Of a stretch of 64,000 nucleotides of DNA, positions 23,555 through 34,464 are shown piece by piece; position 1 is the stretch's first letter, and every line of letters starts with the position of its first letter. The position numbers were made by a program, and so were the translations under genes. Origin of the DNA: Peronospora farinosa (Eukaryota; Oomycota; Peronosporomycetes; Peronosporales; Peronosporaceae); assembly GCA_947646735.1 (NCBI GenBank), contig CANTFK010000986.1, forward strand, positions 617,135 through 681,134. Direction: 5' to 3'. The notes under the pieces were generated by a model. The model was not told the origin of the DNA and ran no database searches. It saw only the letters and a list, made by a program, of their open reading frames with translations.

Positions 23555-24762
23555 GCAATGCCTGGACCCTCCAGCGTTGCTAGTGTGGTTAACTCCTACC
23601 GAGAGATCTTGCACTAATCAGTTAATAGACAATCTGTGCTCTTTCTCTCTCTACATTTAGCCAATCAGTTGTTCACCCGTCGTTCCGTTACACGACACGC
23701 ACATCACTGTTGTAATTCGTGCTCCTCTACAATTTATAGGGTAGGATTGTCGATCACTACGCATCACTTTTCGTTGGACTATGTCCGCTACGTGACTAGT
23801 ACATTGCTGTATCAAGTTTCATATGGTAAGTGTAAGCCACCACTTTCAAGAGGATGGTGCAAGAAGTAGCAGTACACTAGTCGCTCGTTTTACTAAAAAG
23901 ACTTTGTCGCATGATGAACTACTACACTACAGAAAACGTGTTCGCGTGAGTGACTTTGGCGTTAATTTTTCAGTCGTCATCGACACCCAGTAGTACGACA
24001 AACTCTTTTGTATCTTCACACTTTACGATTGGCATTCATTGTCGCATTCATGATTAACAGTTTGAAGCTCGACATGCAACGTGTTGTCAACGTCAGGGTA
24101 TCACTGGTCACTCGTAATGAATCGATTACACAAACGTAAAATTGAAAATTCGTAAAGAACTTGTAGTATCAATTGTATACACACGGATAATACTGTTGCA
24201 GCTTTCGACAAAGACAGAACACGCCACATAGTGGATGGACGTTCAACAGCTTGTCTACTTGAAGGCGGTTATATAGAGAGTCTCACGCTGAACCACGTAG
24301 TCCAGAACTCCCGAAAATGACGGTCTTGCGTTTCATCTGAAGCTCGATTGGATATCATCCCAGCGTTCTGCTGTCGATTAGGAAAATAAATGTTGCCAAC
24401 TTTAAACCTGAGTGCCAACTTGACCCTCGAGTTTGGAAAACTGCTGGTCGTTTCGCAGTACATGTTCTTGATTTCCCTTCGACGCTTAGTCGTGTCTTGG
24501 AGCCAAGTTAGCGATGCTCAAGCTGAGGTTGCCATCGCAAAGATGTTAAGCAAGTTGTTTTTTCGAAACACGTAAGACCTGTGTGAAAAAATGGCTTGAT
24601 GCGTTCATCTCGCTGCCAATCAGGAGCATCAAGGTGCTTCCTAACGCTATCAATGTTGTTTACGTGAAAAGTAGGTCTGAATGTCATTGTATACACTCAC
24701 CATCAAGTTTTTGCGTGATTGCTCTTCTTTAGGTAGCGAGTTTTATTCTTTTAAAAGCGATT
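23555..24762. other. Intergenic, no supported gene
   Basis: 1.2 kb. At about 23653 the words CTACATTTAGCCAATCAGTTG resemble the G1 LTR segment after 34733, so the LTR interrupted at 22145 might resume here, but the match is about 20 bases only. The remainder has no recognised feature; the right end is the 3' side of the ALG10 gene. Confidence 0.4.
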
Positions 24763-26895
24763 TTACCACATGAATCGAGCAGTGGATCCATCAACCCAGC
24801 TATAAGGGTGATAAAGATAAATGTATAGCGTCAGCGCATTAACGACCACATACACAGCGACCACTGTCCACAGATGGAAGGCAGATTGCTACAATGACGA
24901 TTGGACCGTTAGAGCTTTGTACCCACCATAATCATCAGACAATGCGTGTAATACTTACGTTGCTGGTGTTTAAGTGGAGGATTGCAAAAGGAACACAATA
25001 ATATCGCAGTCTGGTAACACAGATACAACATGTGAGTATTTGTCGCAGTCTCCGGTACAAACTGTGTTGCAAACTAAACACGCACTCGACAAGCGGTGAT
25101 GGAATGAGGACCAAGCACACTGCAAGTGTGAAAACAAGTTTCCACAGCGGTGAGCGCCTTCTTCCTGAAATCAAAAATGATTGTAGTGAGTACCTTTTCC
25201 ATAAATTTGAATGAATGTCCATACCTAGTTCATTCCAGCAGTACCATCCAAAAAACAAGTATAACGGAGCAGGCAAGAATTTGGCCAAGTCGTGCTTCAG
25301 AAAGAACTTCCTCCATACATAGAAAGTGTAATGCCTGTTGTCTGCCAGCATGAACTTGTGCACGGGACTGAAGCGAAAAATGATTCCGACAGTCGCTGCA
25401 ACCAGGAACATCATAAAAAGCAAGCCTCGAATCGAACTAGCGTTTCTGCGCACCGATCCTGCAAACGTCAATAGCTGGGTAGGCGCAACAAGACTAAGCC
25501 CGAAGCCGGAAGCTGCCACTACAATGAAGTATAGCACCTGGGCTCCGTGGAAAGTCACTTCATGATTCGATCTGTCTCCTGAGCAACAGTATAAAGCATC
25601 GCATAGTAAGAACTCACTAGTTCACCAAACACGTTTATCGCGACTATCGTTCAAGCTTACCCACAACGATGCTGCCGCCATTTATCAAGAGGAAACAGAT
25701 GAAGCCCGCCACAATCACAACGAATGGCCAGACAATATGGAGAATGGACGGGAGATTGGACACAACGACGCTGATGAAGTTTAGGAAGACCCTTGTAGAG
25801 CTAAAGGAAGAGCCACAAACGTCAAAAATAGTCGGCGCGGTTAGTGCCTGGTGAGGTCTGTCAAGATGCTCATCTCGTAACTTACCTGTGCGTGGCAGAT
25901 AAAGCACCACAGTAGCTTGTCTGCTTTTTCAACAACGACCTGGCATTATCACATTCAGCATCGTAAGGCACGTCTTATGTAGCAATAGCGACTCGTGTTC
26001 ACCTTACCCATAGATGAATTTTGAGTGGCCAAGCTCCACGCATCGAACGACGACCGTGCCGGCCACAAAAACTACCCAGACAATATTTGTCTGGCGAAAA
26101 AGCACCGCTAATGCACCACTCTGTCAACATTGACTACATGTCAAACACACTTTAAACAACAACGGCCTGTGTTACTCACCATAGCACTGAGCAAAAAGCT
26201 GCCTTTTGCCGGTGAGTACTGCAACAAATCCACTCTTTCCGCCAGTAACACCATGAACAGCACAAAAAAAGTTGCTCCGCTATCCGTGTAGAATAGAAAA
26301 GTAAAGAAGAATAGCGGCGGAAACATTGCAATGCGCAGTGCATGGAGCAGAGCATTGGGATCCTGCGGACTCACGTGGTGTCTCAGCAGCACACACAACA
26401 GCACATTGCCTAATGTAAACACCACATTTACACTACGCAGCACCGACACGGAGCAGAAATCAGCCACATTGGTCCAGGAGGCCACGTTAGCGTACAGCAC
26501 CAACACCAAATAAAGCCCTGGGAATGTCGTGATCTTGGGATCCCATTCGTCTACATAGAAGACAAAGTACTGACACTGTCAAAGCCTTGAAAGATTGACA
26601 TCTAGGTCAGAACTTGAATCTGAAACTTACCAAAGCGACCATTGCAGTATTTTTGAGCTTGAGGAACGTGGAAAATCTCGTCCTATGGACGAATTAAGAT
26701 AGTGAGTCAAAGAACTGAATGGGAGACAATGGAGATGGGTGCGGTTGGATTTTCTTGTACCATGTAAGGATCTGGGACGATTTTGTTCACTATTGCAAGT
26801 ATCCAGGAAAACAGTAGACCCAATACGGTGATAATAGACAGGAGAGGGAAGAACGAGCGAGACAAAACAACTCCATTAACTCTGCGTATTGCCAT
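24763..26895 (-). CDS. ALG10: ALG10 alpha-1,2-glucosyltransferase (ten exons)
   Basis: Exons in minus-strand order: 26895-26761, 26682-26631, 26550-26180, 26120-26008, 25939-25886, 25800-25661, 25578-25225, 25164-25086, 25010-24959, 24888-24763. All junctions are GT-AG and in phase; 491 residues, near the human length of 473. ALG10 adds the third and last glucose to the dolichol-linked oligosaccharide in the ER lumen. Hallmarks in order: MDEIFHVPQAQKYC, DEWDPKITTFPGLY, FRQTNIVWVVFVAG, GDRSNHEVTFHGAQVLYF, LADNRHYTFYVWRKFF, PSPLVELRYY and the terminus DGSTARFMW. At least ten hydrophobic spans. No exon alone is informative enough to be called, so this gene is easily missed by single-frame scanning. 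Confidence 0.95.
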
Positions 26896-27656
26896 GATAG
26901 GTCTATGATGATACGGATTGGCTGAAATAGAGTTTTCTTATACATGTTACAACACTAAATCTGGCAAGCCGGAGCCTTGTAATCGACTTTTTATCTTGCT
27001 TTATGCAAAAACCGTCAGTATCGCTCTGCCTTGGTGTTGGATGTCTTACCATGCGAAGCACCATCACTTTGACGCAAAACAAGATCTCGAAGAACCATAG
27101 CATAATTGTATATTGTGCGAGGCTTGTAGTCCTTGCTTTCGTCGATAGGTATACCCGATATAGAGATCCATACACGAATACTTTCATGCTTCATACACTG
27201 TTTCCATGGTTGAAATCTACATTTTCACCTATCCATTAAGAGGATAAATAGGTCAAATAGGAGATGTACGTCTTTGTGCACCCTTTAACCTGTACAATCT
27301 TTGCGTGTCGAATCATACCTTTGCCACAATAACTTAAAGTTGAAACTATACATTTATTAGCAGGTCACCCACGTCTTAAGAGTGCTTTACTGCCTAAAAT
27401 GATACTAACGTAACAGTTGACTTCTTTAATTGCTGCATAGTTCCGGCTCCCAACCATGCACTAAAACCGGCCTATAATGATACTTCTTCGACTGATAACT
27501 TGTCTTAGCTGATAGCTTCCTCTAGTTGCAAGGGTATCACTTTGGGCAAGTTTTTCTAAATTTGGTGGTGAATCACTAAACAGCTGCTTTACACTTTACA
27601 AAAGCACAAAAAAACGAAAGGTCTCTGTCATAATCTAATTTCTATCACATTAGGTG
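26896..27656. other. Intergenic between divergent genes
   Basis: About 760 bases between the ALG10 start and the next gene start. Short frames on both strands (around 26903-27240) show no family features. A CACATTAG just before the ATG at 27657 resembles a splice acceptor, so an upstream non-coding exon is possible. Confidence 0.45.
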
Positions 27657-29846
27657 ATGTCGGTTCGTCCCGACACTTCAGTGTGTGCGAGTCCAGACGT
27701 CGCGGCGTCGCCCAGAGGTAGCGACATCTGTTCTCCACCCGCTGAACCAGTGTTCGTCAGCCGCCGTCGCTACGAAAGCGACGGCTGTTCGAGTAACGTG
27801 TCGTTGATCCAAAATGCAGACACTAGGAGCTGCGATGTTCAGGACGAGGACAGCCACTCTAAGCCGAGACATTCTAGCATTAGATCACAATCCCCTTCTT
27901 CTTCTACGTCGTCCAAGACAGAGGACAAGGTCAAGAGTGATGATGACCAACGCAGACTGAAGCAGAGCCAGTGGTTGCCGTCGCTGTCCCCAGGCAGTTC
28001 GGCGCTGCTGCAGTTAAGAGAGCAACAGCGCAGCAATAATAGTAGCGCGTCGTCTCCTTCAAGTAGTAGCAGTATTCGAAGGTCTATCTCGACGGTCGAC
28101 GCCTCGACGCAAAACCAGTTATCATCTCAAAACGAAGCTAATGCTAATGGAGCGAGTTTCCCGACGCCTCTGACGTCTTTCCATCGTCGAAAGGAAGAAG
28201 GCAACCCGCTTATTCCGGATGAAGATATGACCGACGAAAAAGACGACATGGCGGACGATGTCGGAGACAAAGATCCGCCCACTTCGCCGTCACCGATCGA
28301 CCGGCGAGTTGTGCGCATCATGTTCCACGAACGCGAGATTTTCGCCGAAGATCTGATCGGACTTCGTGTCGCCAAGACTTTTGCTGGACGTGGACGCTTC
28401 TTGGGACAGGTGGTAAAGTTTGATAAGAGGACGGCGCTCTATACGGTAGTATACGCTGATGGCGACGCTGAGAACCTGACGGTGGATGATACGCTGCAGA
28501 TCTTGATCCAGGACGAGATTGAGCGTGCTGATCCATCTAATCTACCACCTGCCGTCTCGCTGCTGTTTAAAACGAACAAAGACGGATCGTCGCCTCCCAG
28601 TCCAGACACCGGCGACTTTATGACGCGGCCTGCACCTCGTCAGTGCCAAAGTAGCACTTCGCAACGCCGTGCGCGCATTCAGATCAGCGAACGCGAGGCG
28701 CAGTTCGTGATCAGTTTGTTTGAAAACCATGCGCTTCCTGCTCTCGTGCGACAAGGCTGGCGCTTGCTGACTAGTAGCTCTGGAAAGGATAAAACGCGCT
28801 TTGTCTCCGCTACCGGGGAGATTTTCCAATCAGAGCTGGATGTCGTTGAACATATCGCTTTGGATAACGAGCTCTTAATCTTGTGCTTCCCAGCGAATGT
28901 GCACTCAGCTATCCTGTCATTACTACCTGGTGAAGCTGGTGTGAGCTCCACAGCTTTTACAGGAACTAGCAGTAGACACGGAAGCACCAAAATTGTACCA
29001 CGGAAGCGCACCACCTCAGACTCTCCAAGCGCCGGACACTTTGATAGCAAGCGAACACGAGGGACGCCCGATGAAGCTTATGGGAGAGTTGTTGTCCCGA
29101 TGCGCGCAGGTGTGGTACGAGATAGTAATATCGTGCATCACCGATACAATGACATGGATCGGTGTACTGAAGATGCAAACCGCATGTCCGCCTATCACAG
29201 GCAAGGAATGGGCGGACGCATTCGTATGTCAGGTGATCGTTTTTTTGGAGGTGAGACCACGAATGAGGCTCGCGTTCAAGCCCCGCCTGAACTGAGAGAA
29301 TATCGTCGCACTTCTGGCCGCGACCGGACCCTGGAGAACCCTTTTTCTTCGAAATGGTCTCGCACTGAGTCAGTCCTTGATCGTGAGGAAGATGCTAGAT
29401 ATTGCAGCCGTTATGTGAACACGCCTGGATGGCGCGAACGAGACGACGTTTTTGCGATGGACCGCGATCTCGAAGTGCATTGTTACAATCGTTTTCGTAC
29501 GGAATCACGCTATACTCATCGATTAAACTCACGGATTTCGGCTGATGCTGACGACGGTGCAAATGGTACTGCAAATGGAACATCAACTGGCTTCTATCGA
29601 GACCTGACGGAGTCTAAAGCTTGTAATCAAGCGAGTCCAATGGCAAATGGTTTCGCCTACTCTCAATATTCAAACCTTCGAGCGGAAGTTAGTACCAGCA
29701 ATCGCACGTCTGCTCCGCCCCGAGTTTCGCGTAAAACAGCAAGTTTCATGTCTCCTACGGACAATCTCGGTTCGACTGCAGCATTTTCAGTGGTAGATTT
29801 TGATCGTGTCTCTACGAAGCGACCTGGGAACATTCATACAGAGTAG
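27657..29846 (+). CDS. Large disordered protein with a Tudor-like module
   Basis: Single-exon, 729 residues from the ATG at 27657. The first 215 residues are Ser/Asp-rich and disordered. Residues about 220-285 form a compact module: LIGLRVAKTFAGRGRFLGQV, then LYTVVYADGDAENLTVDD. This matches the Tudor/Agenet-like pattern of a beta barrel reading a methylated lysine or arginine. Residues about 340-405 hold a second ordered patch (GWRLLTSSSGKDKTRF, then EIFQSELDVVEHI), loosely like DNA-binding MBD/TAM folds. The C-terminal 300 residues are Arg/Ser/Asn-rich and disordered. The layout suggests a nuclear chromatin-associated protein. Function is unassigned; domain calls are by pattern only. Confidence 0.7.
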   Translation: MSVRPDTSVCASPDVAASPRGSDICSPPAEPVFVSRRRYESDGCSSNVSLIQNADTRSCDVQDEDSHSKPRHSSIRSQSPSSSTSSKTEDKVKSDDDQRRLKQSQWLPSLSPGSSALLQLREQQRSNNSSASSPSSSSSIRRSISTVDASTQNQLSSQNEANANGASFPTPLTSFHRRKEEGNPLIPDEDMTDEKDDMADDVGDKDPPTSPSPIDRRVVRIMFHEREIFAEDLIGLRVAKTFAGRGRFLGQVVKFDKRTALYTVVYADGDAENLTVDDTLQILIQDEIERADPSNLPPAVSLLFKTNKDGSSPPSPDTGDFMTRPAPRQCQSSTSQRRARIQISEREAQFVISLFENHALPALVRQGWRLLTSSSGKDKTRFVSATGEIFQSELDVVEHIALDNELLILCFPANVHSAILSLLPGEAGVSSTAFTGTSSRHGSTKIVPRKRTTSDSPSAGHFDSKRTRGTPDEAYGRVVVPMRAGVVRDSNIVHHRYNDMDRCTEDANRMSAYHRQGMGGRIRMSGDRFFGGETTNEARVQAPPELREYRRTSGRDRTLENPFSSKWSRTESVLDREEDARYCSRYVNTPGWRERDDVFAMDRDLEVHCYNRFRTESRYTHRLNSRISADADDGANGTANGTSTGFYRDLTESKACNQASPMANGFAYSQYSNLRAEVSTSNRTSAPPRVSRKTASFMSPTDNLGSTAAFSVVDFDRVSTKRPGNIHTE

Positions 29847-29963
29847 CTTGAGAACCAAGCAGAAACTTACGCAGTCTGAGTCACTTTAACTTGTCATCAT
29901 TTACGTCACTTTGTTGAGGGGAGATAGCGATTAGTTGACTGAAGTGTAGCCATTTTTGAATTC

Positions 29964-30850
29964 ATGGCTGACGTACCTGTAACGGCTGCTGCTCCGTCCT
30001 GCAGCCCGTTAATCGCCACAGACCTTGAGCGGAAGCACGTGCATAAGGTTTATGACCTCATCGCACCTCATTTCAGTCATACTCGACATCATCCATGGCC
30101 TCAAGTGACTGAATTTCTAGATAAGTTGGCATCAGATGCACTTGTGGCTGACATTGGCTGTGGCAATGGCAAATACCTTCGTGCAAACCCCTCATTGTGT
30201 ATGATTGGGGCTGATCGTAGTATCCCATTGATGCATGCTGGAGCTCCGATAGACAGGTATGTCATGTAGTATTCCATTGCATTCGATTTCATTGCAATGA
30301 ACGGGGATTAATTGAGACCTTGTCACATGTAGCAACTTGTTGGGGTGTGATGCACTAAAAGTGCCACTACGGACCGGAGTATTTGATGCAGCCCTATCCA
30401 TTGCGGTATTGCATCATGTCTCGACGGAGGCACGTCGGGTTGCACTCGTCAGGTAGAATTTTTAGCGACGGTATGGGGCTATCAAAGCGACTCACATTAA
30501 CGTCATGTTTATTTAGTGAGTTAGCCCGCTTGGTGCGAGTTGGCGGACAGGTGATGATTGTAGCTTGGGCATTCGAACAGGATGAGAACTCAAAGCGCCG
30601 TTTTGAACAGCAGGATGTTATGGTGGAGTGGAAACTCCAACAGAAATACGCCAAAGACGACGAGGATATCGGTACAGAATCCCACGGGCAAATTGATCGC
30701 GAAAAACGGTGGGTAGTATATGAACGCTACTGTCATGTTTATCGTCGCGGCGAACTCGAGTCACTGATGGATCAGGTCCCAGACCTTGAACTGGTATCGG
30801 TGGAGTACATTCGGTCCAACTGGTGCCTTCGCTTACAGCGCATTGCTTAG
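29964..30850 (+). CDS. TRM9/ALKBH8-type tRNA wobble-uridine methyltransferase (three exons)
   Basis: Exons 29964-30256, 30333-30452, 30517-30850 join in phase to 248 residues. Enzymes of this family use S-adenosylmethionine to finish mcm5U at the wobble position of certain tRNAs, with a TRM112-type partner. Visible: [19 protein letters not shown] near the N-terminus, the SAM-binding glycine motif [12 protein letters not shown] (about residue 59), [30 protein letters not shown], and a conserved end [15 protein letters not shown]. It is the stand-alone methyltransferase type: no AlkB oxygenase or RRM domain. Length matches yeast Trm9 (279). The gene starts 117 bases after the previous stop on the same strand. 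Confidence 0.9.
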
Positions 30851-31627
30851 CTGGAATAAATGCTCTCGTTTTCGTGGACTTTTTTGTCTGTCGATTTTTA
30901 CGACTCAGCAGCATTGATGTAGCTGCTACCAAAGGTAGCCACGGTGGTGATGCTGATACGAACAACAGCAGCGTTGAAGACAGCGTGTCACCTACATAGG
31001 ATCAGGCAAAAAGCGAGTTCATTTCAGGGCGGATAACACCAACGGTGTGTCGCGGATAGCGCAGCAAGTTGAGCGAGGTTTGGCCACTTTATTGAAGTGT
31101 TATTGGTAGAATGCTTCTATCTTACAACGATTGCCAGCGCAGACCGATTAGAAGATCGAAACAAAGAAAGATGTGATTGTTTCTGAGTGAAATGTTTGAT
31201 GGTTTGGTAATGCATTGAGTATTCGAACACTTGTGCTACTAAGCCTTTCCAACAGTCCGATTAAAAAATGCATACGCTACTAAACTACGTCGATGCTATA
31301 TTTGAAGCATTACACTGCTCTTGTCACTTGCTGTTCTTAGTTGGAGATGTCGGCCATACAACTTGAAGTTCGAAGCGACTGGTTTCTTCTGGCCTTTAAT
31401 TGGCGGTCTTTTTGCCGCCATAGTGACTTTCACCATCTTGATTAGGTGCACTAACTATGGCCGCCGTTGGTGCGGCGGCAGGTATACCTGCTGGATTTAC
31501 GTTAAGCAGTATAATTTTATGCTATTTGCTTACGTCTTATACCGGAGAAGCTGAAAGCTCACAGAGCTCGCTTCCTTCCAGCACGCTATGACTTCCTACT
31601 GAAAGTGCTACCTCGGCTTTGTGAAAC
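30851..31627. other. Intergenic, no supported gene
   Basis: About 780 bases. A 77-codon plus-strand frame (31321-31554) with one hydrophobic stretch has no family features and is not called. The right edge leads into retroelement remains. Confidence 0.45.
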
Positions 31628-32548
31628 TTGCTTATAAATTTCACTGGGGTCACATCTTTCTTTAGTATCGTTCTACGTCAGGCGACTCAAGGCTTACCTA
31701 CCGGCGGATCTCCCTTCGAATCTTCCCCGCTCTCTGTGCCGGCTCAATATCCATATTTTCTTGACGACGACGCTGACGACGACTGGGACCAAGTCCTGCC
31801 CGAACGCGTGCAGACTCGATATGCTGGGGTCGTCCGAACGCAGGCGTCTCAAGCTGACGTAGGCATTCAACCAGTACCAGCTGCTCACGTCGTGTCCGCT
31901 CAGCAGCCTCAGTCGCAGCATCCGCACGATCTTGAGCTCACTCAGCCATCTCGCAAGCATCAAGTAGGGCATTCTTCGACTCCTCGTCTTCAGCGCGAAG
32001 TAGGCGCTGCTCATCATCCGACTATACATGCGCCCGATTGCAAGAATCGGCGCTCATCGCCAGAGGACTTCCGTCGTGATGCTACTCCTCTCTTAATTGA
32101 TGCATCGGGTGCGCGGCGCTGGATTGTCGACCGAATTGTCGATCACGAGGATCATAAGTTTTATGCGCCGAGTAATAACTCGGCGCTCACAAAGAACCAC
32201 GTCGAGCAACATTACAGGGTTCTCTGGATAAGATATTCGCCGGCGGACGATATATGGGAACCTCGAAGTATGCTGGCTCAGGATATACTAGACGTGGTCG
32301 AGAATTATGAGTCGCGTAGGAAGACGGCGATAGCGAGCAACGCTGCCGAATCCAGCCTTAATCTTGCGAGCCGTGATGCTCGCGAGCAGCAGAACCTTGA
32401 CTATGAGTCCCCGAGCGATTCCGAGATTTATTATGAGGCTCGAGAAAACTTGGATGGCATTTGGGACTATGTGAAGTGCCATTGCGAACCGAATTTGGCG
32501 CACGTGGGGATCGAATTGGCGACATCACGATCAAGAACTCAGTGGTAA
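31628..32548 (+). pseudogene. Chromodomain end of a Ty3/gypsy pol (element G2)
   Basis: A 306-codon open stretch. The first half is a Pro/Gln/His-rich linker. The second half carries a chromodomain: ARRWIVDRIVDHEDH, then HYRVLWIRYSPADDIWEPR with the aromatic and acidic spacing of the family, then DILDVVENYE. In chromoviruses this domain ends the integrase and targets insertion to heterochromatin. The downstream purine tract and LTR (32862-33180) have the right position and strand for the same element. No RT or integrase core is present in the window, so the copy is 5'-truncated. Confidence 0.72.
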
Positions 32549-32570
32549 ACCACTGCACCAACGGAATGAT
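32500..32570 (-). other. tRNA-like A and B box pair, possible SINE head
   Basis: On the minus strand, TGGTGCAGTGG (32550-32560) matches the RNA polymerase III A-box pattern and CCAATTCGATCC (32508-32519) resembles the B box. Their spacing is about 30-40 bases, as in tRNA genes and tRNA-derived SINEs. A folded acceptor stem could not be completed, so this is not a functional tRNA. Confidence 0.35.
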
Positions 32571-32861
32571 AGCGAATGAAGAGTTTCGTTATGAGGTCTA
32601 GCAATACTGGATGATTAGCTCCGATAAAACGGTATAGCGTCCACGGGATCAAGTGTGCGTCCGTGACTCGCGGTGTCTGCTCCCTGCAGATCGTACGGTT
32701 GATGTCGTCAGATATATCCTTGCGCGCGCGGCCAGTGTCATGCTGCTCAGTTATGTGTCACTGAGCAGGTTCAAGGTTGGGTCGCTGCATTTTTGGTGCG
32801 AAGAATCATTTTTATGTTATGTGCTTACGTTTAAAGAAGCGCAACTTAAAGAAGGGGGTGA

Positions 32862-33180
32862 TGTAATGGGGTAACCTATTACATAAGTAGTTATAGGGAT
32901 AATACATAATTACATAAGTAGGCATGGGGCAGTATCCGATTAGCGCATACTGCGCCTCATTTTATTATTAGTTTATTATTAGGGTGCCAGACCCAATAAT
33001 TAGCCAATAAGAAATTGACTTCCATATTGAGTGGTTCCCATGAGCTAGGGAGCATATTCGCACTTAATGCGAATTAAAATAATACAAAAACATAAGAAGA
33101 CCCGCATTTACGAGTTAATTAGGAGCGCTTCCTCAACGCCCTTCTAGTGTAAGACGATGACGGGTTCTTAGCCTGTTACA
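32862..33180 (+). repeat. LTR of gypsy element G2, preceded by a polypurine tract
   Basis: 319 bases starting TGTAATGGGG and ending CTGTTACA, with perfect terminal TGTAA/TTACA inverted ends. Directly upstream, 32848-32861 (AAAGAAGGGGGTGA) is a good polypurine tract. With the chromodomain frame upstream on the same strand this is best read as the 3' LTR. The matching 5' LTR is not in the window. Confidence 0.75.
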
Positions 33181-33270
33181 CCTTCTCTCTATTCAGCAAA
33201 GCGTTCTACGCCTGCGACTGAACGGCAGCAGGATTAGCAGCCGCGAATAGCTGGGAGTAATTGCCGCTCC

Positions 33271-33495
33271 TATCGGAAGCCACCTGGGTTGGTGGATGCG
33301 GGTGGGAACATACACTTCCTTTTTGAAAGGTTGTTGGCCCACCACCATGTGAAGCAGAAGCTTCAGATCCTTGTCCAATGGAAAGGACAACGGAAGTGTT
33401 TCGACTCTTGGGAACAGGTTTATGCGTTGACCGTCGGCGTGACTGGGCTGGTGGCTGCTTACGAGCAGAAGAACCATCTGCACTCTCTCTTCTAA
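33271..33495 (+). pseudogene. Second, different chromodomain fragment of a gypsy element
   Basis: A plus-strand stretch of about 70 codons reads as a chromodomain: LVDAGGNIHFLFERLLAHHH, LQILVQWKGQRKCFDSWE, VTGLVAAYE. The wording differs from the domain at 31628-32548, so it comes from another element family. It ends with a stop at 33495 and has no catalytic domains or LTR attached. Confidence 0.65.
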
Positions 33496-33961
33496 GCCCT
33501 GATGGACTAGCAGGGGCGGCGTGACGAGAAGGAGCTGGAGGTATTTTTATTTTCCAATATCTCTCTCGCACGCGTCATAGAGAATCGGATTCTCTGCGAC
33601 AGCTGTTTCACTGCATCTGCATGCGGTTCAAAACCGACCAAGATCTTTGCCTCGCATTCGTCTGTTGTTTCGTTAGAACTTAACACGACGGGGATAGGGA
33701 AATCACGAACTAGTGCTTTGCCCTGCCGTTTCCATAATGAAATGACGCTAAATGTTTATTAGCGTCAAAAGTGGCACACTAAGGAGCGTCGCACTATTAC
33801 CACTCGAGCGTGACCACTCGGATGGTGGTGGAATTCGTGGTAAGTTACCAGTCATGTATCCGCCATCGCGACGGCGAGCTAATGAGGCCGACTGTGAAGT
33901 CTATGGTGCTTTTTGCTCAACCCAACCAGAGTCTGACTCTCCATTATGGATTGTCAAGACT

Positions 33962-34408
33962 TCATACGTAGGGTAGACATAGGTAGGCAGACGAATCGCC
34001 GACTTGCTGTTGATCCGCGGCTGTTTCTTTCGAAGCAGAGTGCTCAGTTGTGGTCGCTGCGCTCGTTGACGCAAACGACAAGGCATGAACTTCGCTGTCA
34101 GGAAACATGGTAGCTTTTTCATGGATGGGTGCCACAAATGATGGGGACAAATTTACCATCAAAGTACTGTGATCATCACCACTTTGGGGTGATAACAATG
34201 GTGTTCTCTCATTGTAGTCAACAATGAGAGACAAGTCTTCATCCTCACCATAGTGGGATGTACCAGTGTTCTCTGCTGACAAGATGACATCAGATGTCGG
34301 CGTTTTCACAGAGACACTTAGCGACGGCTGCGAGTTATCGCGGCGCGTACGCTTTTTGCTGGTCTGCATGGGAGTCTTTGTAGGCGACCCATTAGCCTTA
34401 ACACGCAT
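33962..34408 (-). CDS. Hypothetical 148-residue polar protein
   Basis: An ATG-initiated frame with a basic N-terminus (TSKKRTRRDN) followed by Ser/Thr/Asp-rich, probably disordered sequence. No domain recognised. It lies in repeat-rich DNA just before the solo LTR at 34465, so it may be retroelement debris or chance coding. Reported because it is the longest frame in the 33.5-34.46 kb gap. Confidence 0.25.
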   Translation of the reverse strand: MRVKANGSPTKTPMQTSKKRTRRDNSQPSLSVSVKTPTSDVILSAENTGTSHYGEDEDLSLIVDYNERTPLLSPQSGDDHSTLMVNLSPSFVAPIHEKATMFPDSEVHALSFASTSAATTTEHSASKETAADQQQVGDSSAYLCLPYV

Positions 34409-34464
34409 CTTCTTGCTTTCGGTGATTTACAAACAAGTAAAAATCGTCTTAATGAGGAGGATGG

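Noticed and set aside
29964..30965. Minus-strand frames across the methyltransferase gene
   Set aside because: They lie antisense to conserved exons of the TRM9-like gene and show no family features.
31321..31554. Possible 77-residue membrane protein
   Set aside because: One hydrophobic stretch only; no start context, no homologue recognised and located in repeat-rich DNA.
32500..32570. A functional tRNA gene on the minus strand
   Set aside because: A and B boxes are present but the acceptor and T stems do not pair; kept only as a possible SINE head.
33193..33571. Minus-strand Pro/Ser/Arg-rich frames
   Set aside because: Antisense of the chromodomain fragment; low-complexity composition explains the absence of stops.
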